Part shown: in pieces, positions 15,936 through 25,699 of the stretch
How the letters are laid out: every line of letters starts with the position of its first letter
Numbering within the stretch: the stretch's first letter is position 1
Assembly (NCBI RefSeq): GCF_006175985.1
Contig: NZ_SRSH01000023.1
Span: 1-64,000 of the forward strand
From: Methylotetracoccus oryzae
Lineage (GTDB): Bacteria; Pseudomonadota; Gammaproteobacteria; Methylococcales; Methylococcaceae
Length of the DNA: 64,000 bases
Direction: 5' to 3'
Translations under genes and position numbers: made by a program
The notes under the pieces: generated by a model
What the model saw: only the letters and a program-made list of their open reading frames with translations
The model's database searches: none
What the model was told of the DNA's origin: nothing

Positions 15936-17306
15936 CTACAAATCCGGCAGACTTCGTCCCCGGGACGCGATGACCTCGGCGTAGAACCGGGCGCTGTCCT
16001 TCAACACACGCTGCTGGGTCGCAAAGTCCACACCGATGATTCCGAAGCGCTTCGCATAGCCGTACGACCATTCGAAGTTGTCGAAGAGCGACCAGACGAA
16101 GTAGCCGCGCAAATCGACGCCATCGCGCAGCGCGCCTTGGGCCGCCTTGAGGTGATCGCGCAGATAGGCGATGCGCCGGTCGTCGACGATGCGGCCGCCG
16201 GCCACCGGGGGATCGTTGAAGGCGGCACCGTTCTCGGTGACGTACAGCGGAAGGTCGCCATAGCGGCGCTTGACCCAGCGCAGCACCGAACCCAGTCCTT
16301 CGGGATAGACCTCCCAGTCCATCTCCGTGTGTTCGGAACCGTCCTGACGCACCCGCGAAACGCCGAAGAAATCGCCTGCCGGGTCATCGCAAACGACACT
16401 CCGGCTGTAATAGTTGATGCCGAGAAAATCGATGGGCTCCTGGATCAGCCGCATCTCCTCGGCCGGGAACAGCGGCCAGGCGTTGCCGAAGGCTGCGGCC
16501 AGTTCTTCCGGATAGCTGCCGAGAAACACGGGGTCGAGGAACTGACGGTTCATGTAGGCGTGGGCTCGCTCCATCGCGGCGATGTCCGCGGTGTCACTGC
16601 TGGCGGCATGCTTCGGCTCCAAATTGACGACCAGTCCGATCTGCCCCGGCCGCCCCTCGGCGCGGAAAGCCTGGACCGCGAGTGCGTGCCCGCGCAGCAG
16701 CGTGTGTGCCACCCGCGGCACGGCGTGCGGTACCGCCTGCCCTGGTGCGTGCGCTCCCGTCATGTAGGCGCCGTCCACGACCACCCACGGTTCGTTCAGG
16801 GTCGACCAGAATGTGATGTGCTCGCCGAGTTGCCGAAACATCTGGGCTGCGTAGTCGGCGAACCAATAAGCGCAATCAGGATTTGTCCACCCTCCGCGAG
16901 CCTGCAAGGCCGCCGGCAGATCCCAGTGGTACAGGGTGGCGAAGGGCTGGATGCCCCGTTCCAGCAGTCGCTCGGCCAGTTCGCGGTAGAACGCCAGCCC
17001 CGGCTCGTTGAGGCGCCCCCGCCCCTCCGGCATGACCCGGCTCCAGGCGATGCTGAAGCGATAGGAACGCAGACCGATCTGCGCCATCAGCTCGATGTCG
17101 TCGCGAAAGCGGCGGTAATGGTCGCAGGCCACATCACCGGTATCGCCACCGGCGATGCGGCCCGGCTGCCGGCAGAATTCGTCCCAGATGCTGGGACCTG
17201 CCCCATCCGCGAGCGGTGAGCCTTCGATCTGATAGGCGGACGTCGCCGCGCCCCATAGAAAGGTCTCGGGGAAACCCGCGGCACTACCGTTGGATTCGTC
17301 GTTCAC
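15936..17306 (-). CDS. GH1 beta-glucosidase
   Basis: 456 residues, the normal length for a bacterial GH1 enzyme, with a GTG start at 17306 preceded by GGGAG. It hydrolyses beta-linked glucosides with retention. The acid/base Glu172 lies in TLNEPWV and the nucleophile Glu358 in LYVTENGAAF. The N-terminal FLWGAATSAYQIEG and the YHWDLP segment are typical. No signal peptide, so cytoplasmic. Neighbours do not suggest a sugar-uptake operon; the substrate (cellobiose or another small glucoside) is unknown. Confidence 0.93.
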   Translation of the reverse strand: MNDESNGSAAGFPETFLWGAATSAYQIEGSPLADGAGPSIWDEFCRQPGRIAGGDTGDVACDHYRRFRDDIELMAQIGLRSYRFSIAWSRVMPEGRGRLNEPGLAFYRELAERLLERGIQPFATLYHWDLPAALQARGGWTNPDCAYWFADYAAQMFRQLGEHITFWSTLNEPWVVVDGAYMTGAHAPGQAVPHAVPRVAHTLLRGHALAVQAFRAEGRPGQIGLVVNLEPKHAASSDTADIAAMERAHAYMNRQFLDPVFLGSYPEELAAAFGNAWPLFPAEEMRLIQEPIDFLGINYYSRSVVCDDPAGDFFGVSRVRQDGSEHTEMDWEVYPEGLGSVLRWVKRRYGDLPLYVTENGAAFNDPPVAGGRIVDDRRIAYLRDHLKAAQGALRDGVDLRGYFVWSLFDNFEWSYGYAKRFGIIGVDFATQQRVLKDSARFYAEVIASRGRSLPDL

Positions 17307-17685
17307 GCTGCTGCTCCCATCGGGTCGAGATCATCTGAAAATGGCCGCGAACGGGTTCGTCCGACCAACGCGCCCGGGCATCCGAACGCTTCGGTTTCTC
17401 GTACCGCGCCCACCGGACAAATCGAGCGGCGCATAACTTACCTCGCGGCGGGAGCCGCCGGCAAACGTTGCGCCGTTTGCAGAACTGCCAACGCTTCCCG
17501 CGGCCGGTGCCCTGGCCTGCCGCAAGCCGGCGCGAAATTACTAAGCTTCTGATCGAGCCAGCGAGTCGAGGTTACTCACACGAGGCAAGTCGAATCTTCC
17601 TTCCTCGTCGCAACGCCCCGAAACAGCGCCCGGCCCTCGTGACCAATACCGGTTCAGGTTGTTACTTCCAAGCCGTGTGAACGCC
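17307..17685. other. 379-bp gene-free divergent region
   Basis: Lies between divergent starts of the glucosidase and the GGDEF-EAL gene. No gene, terminator or well-formed promoter was recognised. Both promoters must be within it. Confidence 0.45.
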
Positions 17686-20250
17686 ATGCCCGCCATCATC
17701 AACCGCATCCGAAAAGCCGCCAGCCGCAGCATCAGCACCAAGTATTCACTGGTCTTCGCACTGCTGGTCAACGTCACCGTCACGGTCATTCTGGTATCGG
17801 CCGGCCTGATCACGTTCAGCCAGTTCGAAGCCATACGCTACCAGGTGCAGGATGCCGTGGCGAAGGCGCAGGCACTGAACGAGGAGCGCGAGCTACGCCG
17901 GACCGGATCCTATCTGAGTCATCGTTTGCGCGAGCCCCTGGCGCAACAGGATATGCGCAAACTGAACGCACAGATCGAGGAGGTTGCCACCTGGCTGCCG
18001 ATCTCCTCTTTCCTGATCATGGACCCACAGGGCCGGATCCTGACCGATGGCACTTCCCAGAACCCGAAGCGGCTCCAGAAAGAAGCCCTGCCGGACAACC
18101 TGCGTCAGAAGCGCACGGTTTCGACCGTGGGCCACGACGGCCGTGAACTCGCCTTTGCGGTCGGCGAACCGGGCAACACGCTGGGGTACGCCAAGCTCAC
18201 GCTGGAAGGCTTGAACACCTCATCCTCATTGGAGGCCCTCGACCTCCGACTGTCTCAATTGTGGAATTCCTACGCCGCGTTTCTGATCGGCATCGGCGCG
18301 ATCGCTTTGGCTCTCGTCCTTTGCCTCGCCGTGATTCTGGTGTTCTTCCTGTCCCGTTCGCTCGTCAAGCCGCTGCACGAAATGATCCAGGCCGCCCGTG
18401 AGTATGCGATGGGCAATCTGGAAACACAGCTTGCCGTCCGTTCGGACGACGAACTGGGTCAGCTGGCACAGTCCCTGAACATCATGGCAGCAGACCTCAG
18501 AAAGACCGGTGGACTGCTCACGAGTGCCCAGGAGATCGCAAACCTGGGCAGCTGGGAGTGGGATGCCGAGACCCGGGAGCTGAGCTGGTCGCGACAGGCC
18601 CTGCGCATCCTCGGCTATCGTTCGGCAAGAGGCAAACCGGATCTGCGCGATCTGCTCCGCCGGGTCGTCCCTTCCGACCGCCGTCAGTTGACGGAAGTCT
18701 TCCGGCGGGCAGGGTTACACCCCATGGCTGTGGACTTCGTGTTCAGGCGCCTGGACGGCACGCTGCGCACGCTGCGGCTGCAGGGTAAGGCGCTGCACGA
18801 TGCCACCAACAAGCGTCCGTGCTGGACCGGCACGCTGCAGGACGTGACCGAGCGCAAGGCCGCCGAAGAAACGTTGAATTACATGGCCAATTACGATGCA
18901 CTCACCGGACTGCCGAACCGCAACCGTTTCCAACGGCGCCTGCAGGATGCGATCGCCAACGCCGAGGTCCGCGATACCCGTTTCGCCTTGCTGTTCCTCG
19001 ATCTCGATTCGTTCAAGGGGATCAATGACGCGCTCGGCCATGCGGTCGGGGACGAAGTGCTGAAAATCGCGGCGAACCGCTTGCGGCAAACCATCAGGGA
19101 AAGCGACACGGTCGCGCGGCTCGGCGGGGACGAGTTCACCGTCATTCTCGAGAACATCGGCGATCACCGCGATGTCGCGCTGATCGCCGAGCGGATTGCC
19201 GACACGTTCTCGCATGCCTTCGTCGTGGGAGACCGCGACCTCGGCACGTCCTGCAGCGTCGGCATCACGATGTACCCGGACGACGGCACGGAAATGACAG
19301 ATCTGCTCAAGAACGCCGATATCGCGATGTACCGGTCCAAGTCGGAGGGACGGGGCCTCTACCGCTTCTTCACTCCGGAGATGAATCGCGAAGCCCAAGA
19401 TCGCCTGGCGCTGGAGAACCAGCTGCGCGCCGCCGTCAAAAACCGTGAATTCGAGCTGCATTACCAGCCGCAACTCTCCCTGGAGACCGGCGAAGTGCTG
19501 GGCGTCGAGGCTCTGGTGCGCTGGCGGACGGAAGTCGGCCTGGTGCCGCCCGCAAAGTTTGTCCCCGCGCTGGAACAATCGGGAATGATCGAGGAACTGA
19601 CGCCCTGGGCCTTTCTGACAGCCTGCCGCCAGGTTCGTGCCTGGCGCGACTTGGGTTTCCCGGACTTTCGTATGGCGCTCAACCTCTCGGCACGCCAGCT
19701 ATCGCAGACGAATTTGCTCGCCGTGATCGACGCGGTGCTCCGGGAAACCGGCGTCGCAGCGCGGAATATCGAGATCGAGGTCACGGAAAGCGTGCTGCTG
19801 GACCCGGAAGCGATCAACGCCACCGCGCGCGAACTGCTGGCGATGGGCATTCACCTGACCATCGACGATTTCGGTACCGGCTATTGCTCCCTGAGCTACC
19901 TCAAACAACTCTCCGCGGACGCACTCAAGATCGATCGGTCTTTCATACAGGACATTCCGTCCGACCAGGACGACGTCGCCATCAGCTCGGCTATCATCAA
20001 TCTGTCCCGCAGCCTCGGCCTGGTGGTCGTTGCCGAGGGGGTCGAGACCCCGGAGCAATGGGAGTTCCTGCAACGGCAGGGCTGCAACCTGATGCAGGGC
20101 TTCCTTGCCAGCAAGGCGCTCTCGGCGGACGATTTCACCAAGTGGCTCAGGACCTCGTGCCGACAGATCGGCGGTCGGTTCTACTGGAACTTCTGTCCGA
20201 CCCCGTCGCGCGACGCGAAACCCCCGATGGCGCTGGTCTCCGGCGGCTGA
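17686..20250 (+). CDS. Membrane HAMP-PAS-GGDEF-EAL cyclic-di-GMP enzyme
   Basis: 854 residues from ATG at 17686; upstream in-frame TTG/GTG codons are possible. TM1 is at about 19-45, a periplasmic stretch of about 150 residues follows, then TM2 (about 195-225, GIGAIALALVLCLAVILVFF), HAMP, a PAS domain (about 285-395), GGDEF (400-565) and EAL (575-830). The cyclase motif is intact (RLGGDEF), preceded at the right distance by an inhibitory RxxD site (RESD). The phosphodiesterase motifs are also intact (VEALVRW, IDDFGTGYCSL, VAEGVET). Either or both activities are possible. The neighbouring Wsp-like system lacks a GGDEF output, so this is the closest c-di-GMP enzyme, but no functional link is shown. 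Confidence 0.92.
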   Translation: MPAIINRIRKAASRSISTKYSLVFALLVNVTVTVILVSAGLITFSQFEAIRYQVQDAVAKAQALNEERELRRTGSYLSHRLREPLAQQDMRKLNAQIEEVATWLPISSFLIMDPQGRILTDGTSQNPKRLQKEALPDNLRQKRTVSTVGHDGRELAFAVGEPGNTLGYAKLTLEGLNTSSSLEALDLRLSQLWNSYAAFLIGIGAIALALVLCLAVILVFFLSRSLVKPLHEMIQAAREYAMGNLETQLAVRSDDELGQLAQSLNIMAADLRKTGGLLTSAQEIANLGSWEWDAETRELSWSRQALRILGYRSARGKPDLRDLLRRVVPSDRRQLTEVFRRAGLHPMAVDFVFRRLDGTLRTLRLQGKALHDATNKRPCWTGTLQDVTERKAAEETLNYMANYDALTGLPNRNRFQRRLQDAIANAEVRDTRFALLFLDLDSFKGINDALGHAVGDEVLKIAANRLRQTIRESDTVARLGGDEFTVILENIGDHRDVALIAERIADTFSHAFVVGDRDLGTSCSVGITMYPDDGTEMTDLLKNADIAMYRSKSEGRGLYRFFTPEMNREAQDRLALENQLRAAVKNREFELHYQPQLSLETGEVLGVEALVRWRTEVGLVPPAKFVPALEQSGMIEELTPWAFLTACRQVRAWRDLGFPDFRMALNLSARQLSQTNLLAVIDAVLRETGVAARNIEIEVTESVLLDPEAINATARELLAMGIHLTIDDFGTGYCSLSYLKQLSADALKIDRSFIQDIPSDQDDVAISSAIINLSRSLGLVVVAEGVETPEQWEFLQRQGCNLMQGFLASKALSADDFTKWLRTSCRQIGGRFYWNFCPTPSRDAKPPMALVSGG

Positions 20251-20365
20251 TCTCACGGCCGCCCCCCTCCTCATGCCTGTCAACCTGACGCGGGAAGTCG
20301 CATAATCTTGGGCTTTGGAGGGGAAGGAGTGGGACTCCGGCCCGTTTTTCTCGACTGCGACGGCC

Positions 20366-21295
20366 ATGGCGGTCGCCCGTTCACGACACTCCGTGCAAGC
20401 GAACACAACACGCACCATACTCTATGCCCTCGGCGCCAATGCAGCCATCGGTGCCGCCAAACTGGCCGCGGCGCTGTTCACGGGCTCCAACGCGATGCTG
20501 GCCGAAGCGGTACACAGCTTCGCGGACTGCGGCAACCAGGTTCTACTGCTGGTCGGCAGTCATCGTGCCAAGCGCCCGCCCTCCCCCGACTATCCGCTCG
20601 GCCATGGCAAAGCGGTTTTCTTCTGGTCGTTCGTCGTCGCGCTGATCCTGTTCAGCATGGGCGGCCTGTTTTCGATCTACGAAGGCTGGCACAAACTCCA
20701 CGCGACTCAGGGCTTGCAGTCGCCCTGGGTCGCGCTGGCAGTGCTGGGCTTCAGTATCGTCATGGAGATTTATTCACTGAGGGCCTGTCTGGCGGAGGTC
20801 CGCAAAGCCCGTCAGGGCCGCACCCTGTGGCGCTGGTTCCGCGATTCGCGGCAGAGCGAGCTGATCGTCGTCCTCGGAGAAGATCTCGCCGCCCTGTTCG
20901 GCCTGGCGTTCGCCGCAGTGGCCGTCATGGCAACAATCGCGACCGGCGACCCGATCTATGATGCACTCGGCAGTATCGCCATCGGCGTGCTGCTCGTGGC
21001 CGTCGCCATCGGTGTCGGCCTCGAGGTCGTAGGCCTATTGATCGGGCAGAGTGTCGACCCCAAGTCCCGGCAAGCCATGGAGGATTTCGTGCGATCCCAT
21101 CCGGAGATCGACGCGGTCTTCAATCTGATCACCCTCCAGCTTGGCGACGAGGTCATGCTGGCAGTCAAGGCCCGCATGGTGTCGCACGACTCGGCTTCGG
21201 AGTTGATCGCTGCCATCAACCGCTGCGAGCGTGACCTGCGCGGCGCATTTCCCCAACTGCGGTGGATATTCTTCGAGCCGGACAACGCCGACTGA
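20366..21295 (+). CDS. Cation diffusion facilitator (CDF), ZnT9-like group
   Basis: 309 residues from ATG at 20366. About six transmembrane helices. The metal-site region in TM2 reads AEAVHSFADCGNQ (His and Asp positions) and the equivalent TM5 region VLGEDLAALFG. The GHGKAVFFWSFVVALILF stretch is characteristic of the ZNT9-like branch of the family. A short C-terminal cytoplasmic domain follows (about 220-309). It would export Zn2+ or a similar divalent ion in exchange for protons; the ion is not predictable from these motifs. Confidence 0.85.
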   Translation: MAVARSRHSVQANTTRTILYALGANAAIGAAKLAAALFTGSNAMLAEAVHSFADCGNQVLLLVGSHRAKRPPSPDYPLGHGKAVFFWSFVVALILFSMGGLFSIYEGWHKLHATQGLQSPWVALAVLGFSIVMEIYSLRACLAEVRKARQGRTLWRWFRDSRQSELIVVLGEDLAALFGLAFAAVAVMATIATGDPIYDALGSIAIGVLLVAVAIGVGLEVVGLLIGQSVDPKSRQAMEDFVRSHPEIDAVFNLITLQLGDEVMLAVKARMVSHDSASELIAAINRCERDLRGAFPQLRWIFFEPDNAD

Positions 21296-21317
21296 ATCCG
21301 GCCGATCCGGCTTCCGC

Positions 21318-24300
21318 TCAACGCTTCGACTCATCCTCGCGCCAACCCGGCACACGTTCGGACGGCCGGACGCCCATCTCATCGGACCCAGCACCATCGC
21401 CGAGCAATCGCATCTCCCCTTCCCGATCGCCCATGGCGACCGGCACACCGCGCCGGAAGACGATCCACCGGCCAAGACCGCTGGGTATCCGCGAACCGGG
21501 AAACAGGATACCGACCAGATTCAGCGGGTCCGCTGCGCTGATGACGATTTCGCAGTCATCGCGTTGGCGACGCACGACCTGCAGACCTTCAACCGCCTCC
21601 GGCAACGCAAACTGCTCACCGTGGCGGGAACTTACGAACCGCCCTCCACGCACCTCACCCCGAGCTTCCAGCCGGCGGAGAACCGGCAACAGATCGGACC
21701 ATGCCGGCAACGCGGTTTCTCGCGCGCACAGATCCCGGAAGACGACACCGTAACGCTGCAGCAATTTGTGCGCGAGGTAGGTCAACCCTTCATCGTGGCC
21801 GACATCACCCGCCTGCCCCGCTGGCAGTTCACCGAGGAGGGACCAGCGTCCAGCGTTTTCCAGCCCCCAACTGAGGCCCTGGAAGCGTTGCTTCTGGGCG
21901 GCGGGAACCAGCAGGCCGCGCAGGCCGGAAAAGCCGTCGGAACTGACCAGCCCGGCAGCCACCAGTTCGCCCAGCGCGGTTTCAGTGGAAGCGCCGGCCA
22001 GACCGGACCGTTCGACCAGTTCGTCGTAGAACAGGGCACCGTGCACCTCGAGCACATCGGTCAGCACTGTGGCTTCGCCGGACAAGGCCACCCTTGCCCC
22101 GGCCGCTCCCCGGCGCCAATAAGGGGCGTGTCGGCGGCTCGTCAGTGCGATGGGCGTGGACCGGATCGGCAAGCCGGCGTTGCCCTGCCCGGGCCGCAAG
22201 CGCAACCATCGGCACCGCCCCGACTGACAGAGCTGATCCAGCCAATGCGGCTCATAGGACTCCATCCTGACGGGCAGCAGATCGGCCTCCCAGGCCGCTG
22301 CCGGCGCCTCCCAGCCTTCGAGCTTTCCGACGAGTCCAGCCAGAGCTTCAGGGCCGCGCAGCTTCGCATCCGGATGCACGTGCTGCCAGCGCGTCAGGAA
22401 ACGCCAGTAGTCGGCGGGCGATACCGGTTCGACGGAGCGCCGCGCGGCCGTCAGGCTGCGCCGGTGCATCCGCCCGAGATTGATCCGATCGCACCATTCG
22501 AAGCCGACCGCACCGGATGTGAAACGGCCGCAAAACACGGCGCCCTGGTGCTGTAGCCGAGCCAGCGCAGCGGCAACGCGCGCAGACGGCAGCGCCAGCG
22601 CCTCCGCCAGCTCATACTCGGTGACGGGACCGAGGATGCCGAGCCGGGCTTGCAAGACTAAGGTCAGCGCCTCCTCCGGATCACCGGCGCCGCCCTCTGC
22701 GGCCTCCTTCGCTGCGTAGATCGCCGCGAACTGCGGGGCCCGCTCCGCCGCGAACCAGAGGCTGTCTCCGGACGGAAGGATTAGCCGACGCACGCGGCCC
22801 TGATGCGCCAGCTCATCAAGCAAGGCCCGCCACGTCGACGCAATATCCTGCGAATCGAGCAGAAACCCCGAGGAATGGAGCACGTCATGCAGTTCCTCCG
22901 GGCTGCGCGCAGCCGGCCAGACTTCCCGCCGCACCTGCTCCACCACTGCCGTACCCAGAATTCCATGATCCTCAGCCGTCACCGGCTCCAGCCAGCGCCG
23001 CATGGCCACGGCGCGGGTGCGGCGTTCCTCGAGCGGCGCGCCGTCCAGGAAGCTGTACACCCGCGCATTGACGATCTCGGCAGCCAGCGCCGAGGGCTCA
23101 CTGACATCGCGGCATTCGAACGCAATCGCTCCCGTCTCGATGTCGGACAGCACCTGGACCAGCCGCTCGATGTCCATCGCCTCGGTCAGGCAATCGTGTA
23201 TCGTCTGTTGGACCAACGGGTGATCCGGCACCTGGCGGTCACCAACAATGTTTTCCAGACAGGCCAACTGGTCGGGAAAGACGCCGGTCACCAGGTCTTC
23301 GGCCTGCATCCGCAACAGATGCGGCGGCGTCTTGCGTCCGGCATGAAAACGTCGGATAGCGAGTGAGATGACGGCGTTCCAGCGCCAACGAACCGTAAAC
23401 ATCGGCGCATCGAGCAAAGCCTGCACGAGGATGTCCCGCACCATGCCCGGCTTCAGGAAATGCCGCACATCCTCCAGCGGAAAGCTCTGCGAAGTCCCCA
23501 GCGACAGGATCAGCGCATTTTCGTTGGCGGCGGCCTGCAGTTCGAAGTTGAAGGTGCGGCAGAAGCGCTTCCGCAACGCCAGTCCCCAGGCGCGGTTCAC
23601 ACGGCTGCCGAAGGGCGCGTGCACGATCAGCTGCATGCCCCCGGAGGTATCGAAAAAGCGTTCCACGACGATACGGCGCGCGGTCGGCAGCACGCTGCCC
23701 AGCACAACGCGCGCCGCCGCCAGGTAATGGCCCAACTGTTCCGCGGCGCCGCCGGAGACGCCGCTCTCCTGAGCCAGCCATTCAACCGCCCCTGGCAGTC
23801 CCGCCGTCGTCAGACGCTCCTCGACCGCTTCGCGCAAGCGGGATACCGCGGCCGAAAGCGCATCGGTGCGTCCTGGAGCTTCGCCGAACCAGAATGGAAT
23901 GGTCGGAGGCTGACCCTCGGCGTCGGTAACCCGCAGTACATCCCCTTCGACTCCGAGCACGCGCCAACTCGTATTGCCCAGTTGGAAGACATCCCCGCGG
24001 ACAGTCTCGATCGCAAAGTGCTCGTCCACGGCCCCGAGCAAGGAACCGCCGGGCTCCAGGATCACGCGATACTCCGCGGCGTCAGGGATCGCCCCGCCGC
24101 AGGTCACCGCCGTCAGCCGCGCCGAGCGCCGCGGCAGGAGCCGGTGACGCACGCCGTCGCGATGAAGATGGGCACCGCGGGCACCGCGCCGGGTGCTATA
24201 GCCCTCCACCAGCATCTGCACGACCGCATCGAACTCGGCACGCGCGAGACTGCGATACGGATAGGCCCCGAGGATGCAGTGGTAAAGCTCATCCAGGGAC

Positions 24301-25562
24301 CATTCCTCGGCCGCGGTCATCGCGACGATCTGCTGTGCGAGCACGTCGAGTGGCTGGGCCTGGATCGTCATCCGATCCAGCTCGCCGCGGCGGGCCGCCT
24401 GCATCAAGGCAATGCATTCGAGCAGGTCGTCGCGGGTGGTCGGGAACAGCCGCCCTTTTGGCAACCCGCCGGACCAGTGACCGGAACGCCCGACCCGCTG
24501 TATCAGGGTCGCGATCGACCCGGTGGAGCCGAGCTGACACACCAGATCGATCTGACCGACGTCGATGCCCAGTTCCAGCGAACCGGTTGCGACCAGCGCG
24601 CTCAGTTGGCCGCGCTTCAGGCGCTCCTCGGCACCGAGCCGCTGCTCGCGCGACAGGCTGCCGTGGTGCGCGCTCACGCGATCCTCACCCAAGCGCTCGG
24701 ACAGGGCACGCGCGACGCGCTCGGCCAGACGTCGCGTGTTGACGAAGACCAAAGTCGTCTGGTGCTCGCGTATCAGCGCCGCCATCCGGTCATGGATCTC
24801 CCCGGCCGCCTGCTGCGACAGCACCGCTTCGAGCGGAACCTCCGGGAGCTCGATCGCCAGATCCAGGTCCCGGCGCCGGCCTTCGTCGATGATGACGCAG
24901 TCACCCGCGCCGCCGGTGAGGAAGCGGCCCACATCCTCGATGGGATTCTGCGTCGCCGAGAGACCGATGCGTGTCAGTGGCTGGCCCGCTAGCCGCGCCA
25001 GGCGTTCCAGCGACAGTGCCAGATGAGCACCGCGCTTCGACCCCGCGAGCGCGTGAATCTCGTCCACGATCACGGTGCGGACGTTGCCTAGCAGCCGCCG
25101 GCCGCCGGTACCGGTCAACAGCAGGTAGAGCGATTCGGGTGTCGTGACGAGGATGTGCGGCGGATGGCGGAGCATCGCAGCCCGAATCGCCGCGGGCGTG
25201 TCGCCGGTCCGCACCTGGGAACGCAGCGCAAAATTAGCGCCGCCCCGCTCGAACAGTTCGCGGTTGATACCGTCCAGCGGCTGCGCGAGATTCTTCTGGA
25301 TATCGTTGCTGAGCGCCTTCAGTGGCGAGACGTAGACCACGCGCGTCTGGTCGGGCAACCCGAAGGCGTCACCCTCGCGCACCAGTTCATCGATGATGGC
25401 GAGAAAGGCTGCGAGGGTTTTGCCGGAGCCCGTGGGTGCCGCGATCAGCACATGCCGATGGCGCCCGATCGCATCCCAGGCGCGGCGCTGACAGGCAGTC
25501 GGTGACGCGAAGGCCTTGCCGAACCAGGCGTCGACGGCGGGATGGAAGCGGGCGGGAAGCAT
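21318..25562 (-). CDS. lhr: Lhr-type superfamily 2 DNA helicase
   Basis: 1414 residues, slightly shorter than E. coli Lhr (about 1538). ATG at 25562 has AGGAA at good spacing. The helicase core has Walker A at residues 42-49 (APTGSGKT), the Walker B box VDEIHALAGSKRG, a VATGSLELGIDVGQIDLV motif and a QRVGRSGHW motif VI. The Lhr core region (winged helix and beta-barrel) follows, and then the long C-terminal half typical of the Lhr-HEL form. It acts as an ATP-dependent 3'-5' translocase in DNA repair. It is 138 bp downstream of aspS on the same strand, so it could be co-transcribed. Confidence 0.93.
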   Translation of the reverse strand: MLPARFHPAVDAWFGKAFASPTACQRRAWDAIGRHRHVLIAAPTGSGKTLAAFLAIIDELVREGDAFGLPDQTRVVYVSPLKALSNDIQKNLAQPLDGINRELFERGGANFALRSQVRTGDTPAAIRAAMLRHPPHILVTTPESLYLLLTGTGGRRLLGNVRTVIVDEIHALAGSKRGAHLALSLERLARLAGQPLTRIGLSATQNPIEDVGRFLTGGAGDCVIIDEGRRRDLDLAIELPEVPLEAVLSQQAAGEIHDRMAALIREHQTTLVFVNTRRLAERVARALSERLGEDRVSAHHGSLSREQRLGAEERLKRGQLSALVATGSLELGIDVGQIDLVCQLGSTGSIATLIQRVGRSGHWSGGLPKGRLFPTTRDDLLECIALMQAARRGELDRMTIQAQPLDVLAQQIVAMTAAEEWSLDELYHCILGAYPYRSLARAEFDAVVQMLVEGYSTRRGARGAHLHRDGVRHRLLPRRSARLTAVTCGGAIPDAAEYRVILEPGGSLLGAVDEHFAIETVRGDVFQLGNTSWRVLGVEGDVLRVTDAEGQPPTIPFWFGEAPGRTDALSAAVSRLREAVEERLTTAGLPGAVEWLAQESGVSGGAAEQLGHYLAAARVVLGSVLPTARRIVVERFFDTSGGMQLIVHAPFGSRVNRAWGLALRKRFCRTFNFELQAAANENALILSLGTSQSFPLEDVRHFLKPGMVRDILVQALLDAPMFTVRWRWNAVISLAIRRFHAGRKTPPHLLRMQAEDLVTGVFPDQLACLENIVGDRQVPDHPLVQQTIHDCLTEAMDIERLVQVLSDIETGAIAFECRDVSEPSALAAEIVNARVYSFLDGAPLEERRTRAVAMRRWLEPVTAEDHGILGTAVVEQVRREVWPAARSPEELHDVLHSSGFLLDSQDIASTWRALLDELAHQGRVRRLILPSGDSLWFAAERAPQFAAIYAAKEAAEGGAGDPEEALTLVLQARLGILGPVTEYELAEALALPSARVAAALARLQHQGAVFCGRFTSGAVGFEWCDRINLGRMHRRSLTAARRSVEPVSPADYWRFLTRWQHVHPDAKLRGPEALAGLVGKLEGWEAPAAAWEADLLPVRMESYEPHWLDQLCQSGRCRWLRLRPGQGNAGLPIRSTPIALTSRRHAPYWRRGAAGARVALSGEATVLTDVLEVHGALFYDELVERSGLAGASTETALGELVAAGLVSSDGFSGLRGLLVPAAQKQRFQGLSWGLENAGRWSLLGELPAGQAGDVGHDEGLTYLAHKLLQRYGVVFRDLCARETALPAWSDLLPVLRRLEARGEVRGGRFVSSRHGEQFALPEAVEGLQVVRRQRDDCEIVISAADPLNLVGILFPGSRIPSGLGRWIVFRRGVPVAMGDREGEMRLLGDGAGSDEMGVRPSERVPGWREDESKR

Positions 25563-25699
25563 GGGAATTCCTGAACGCCGTCACGCCGCCGGACACAGCG
25601 GACCCGAGACCGCCACCGCCGAACCTCGGCTATCCGCGGCGTCCGCCGAGCGCGGCGAGCCGGGACCGACCCGGAACGCCGCACCCACTGCGCCCGCCG

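Noticed and set aside
15843-17219. 458-codon frame antisense to the GH1 gene
   Set aside because: The GH1 catalytic motifs are intact on the minus strand; the frame is a codon-usage shadow.
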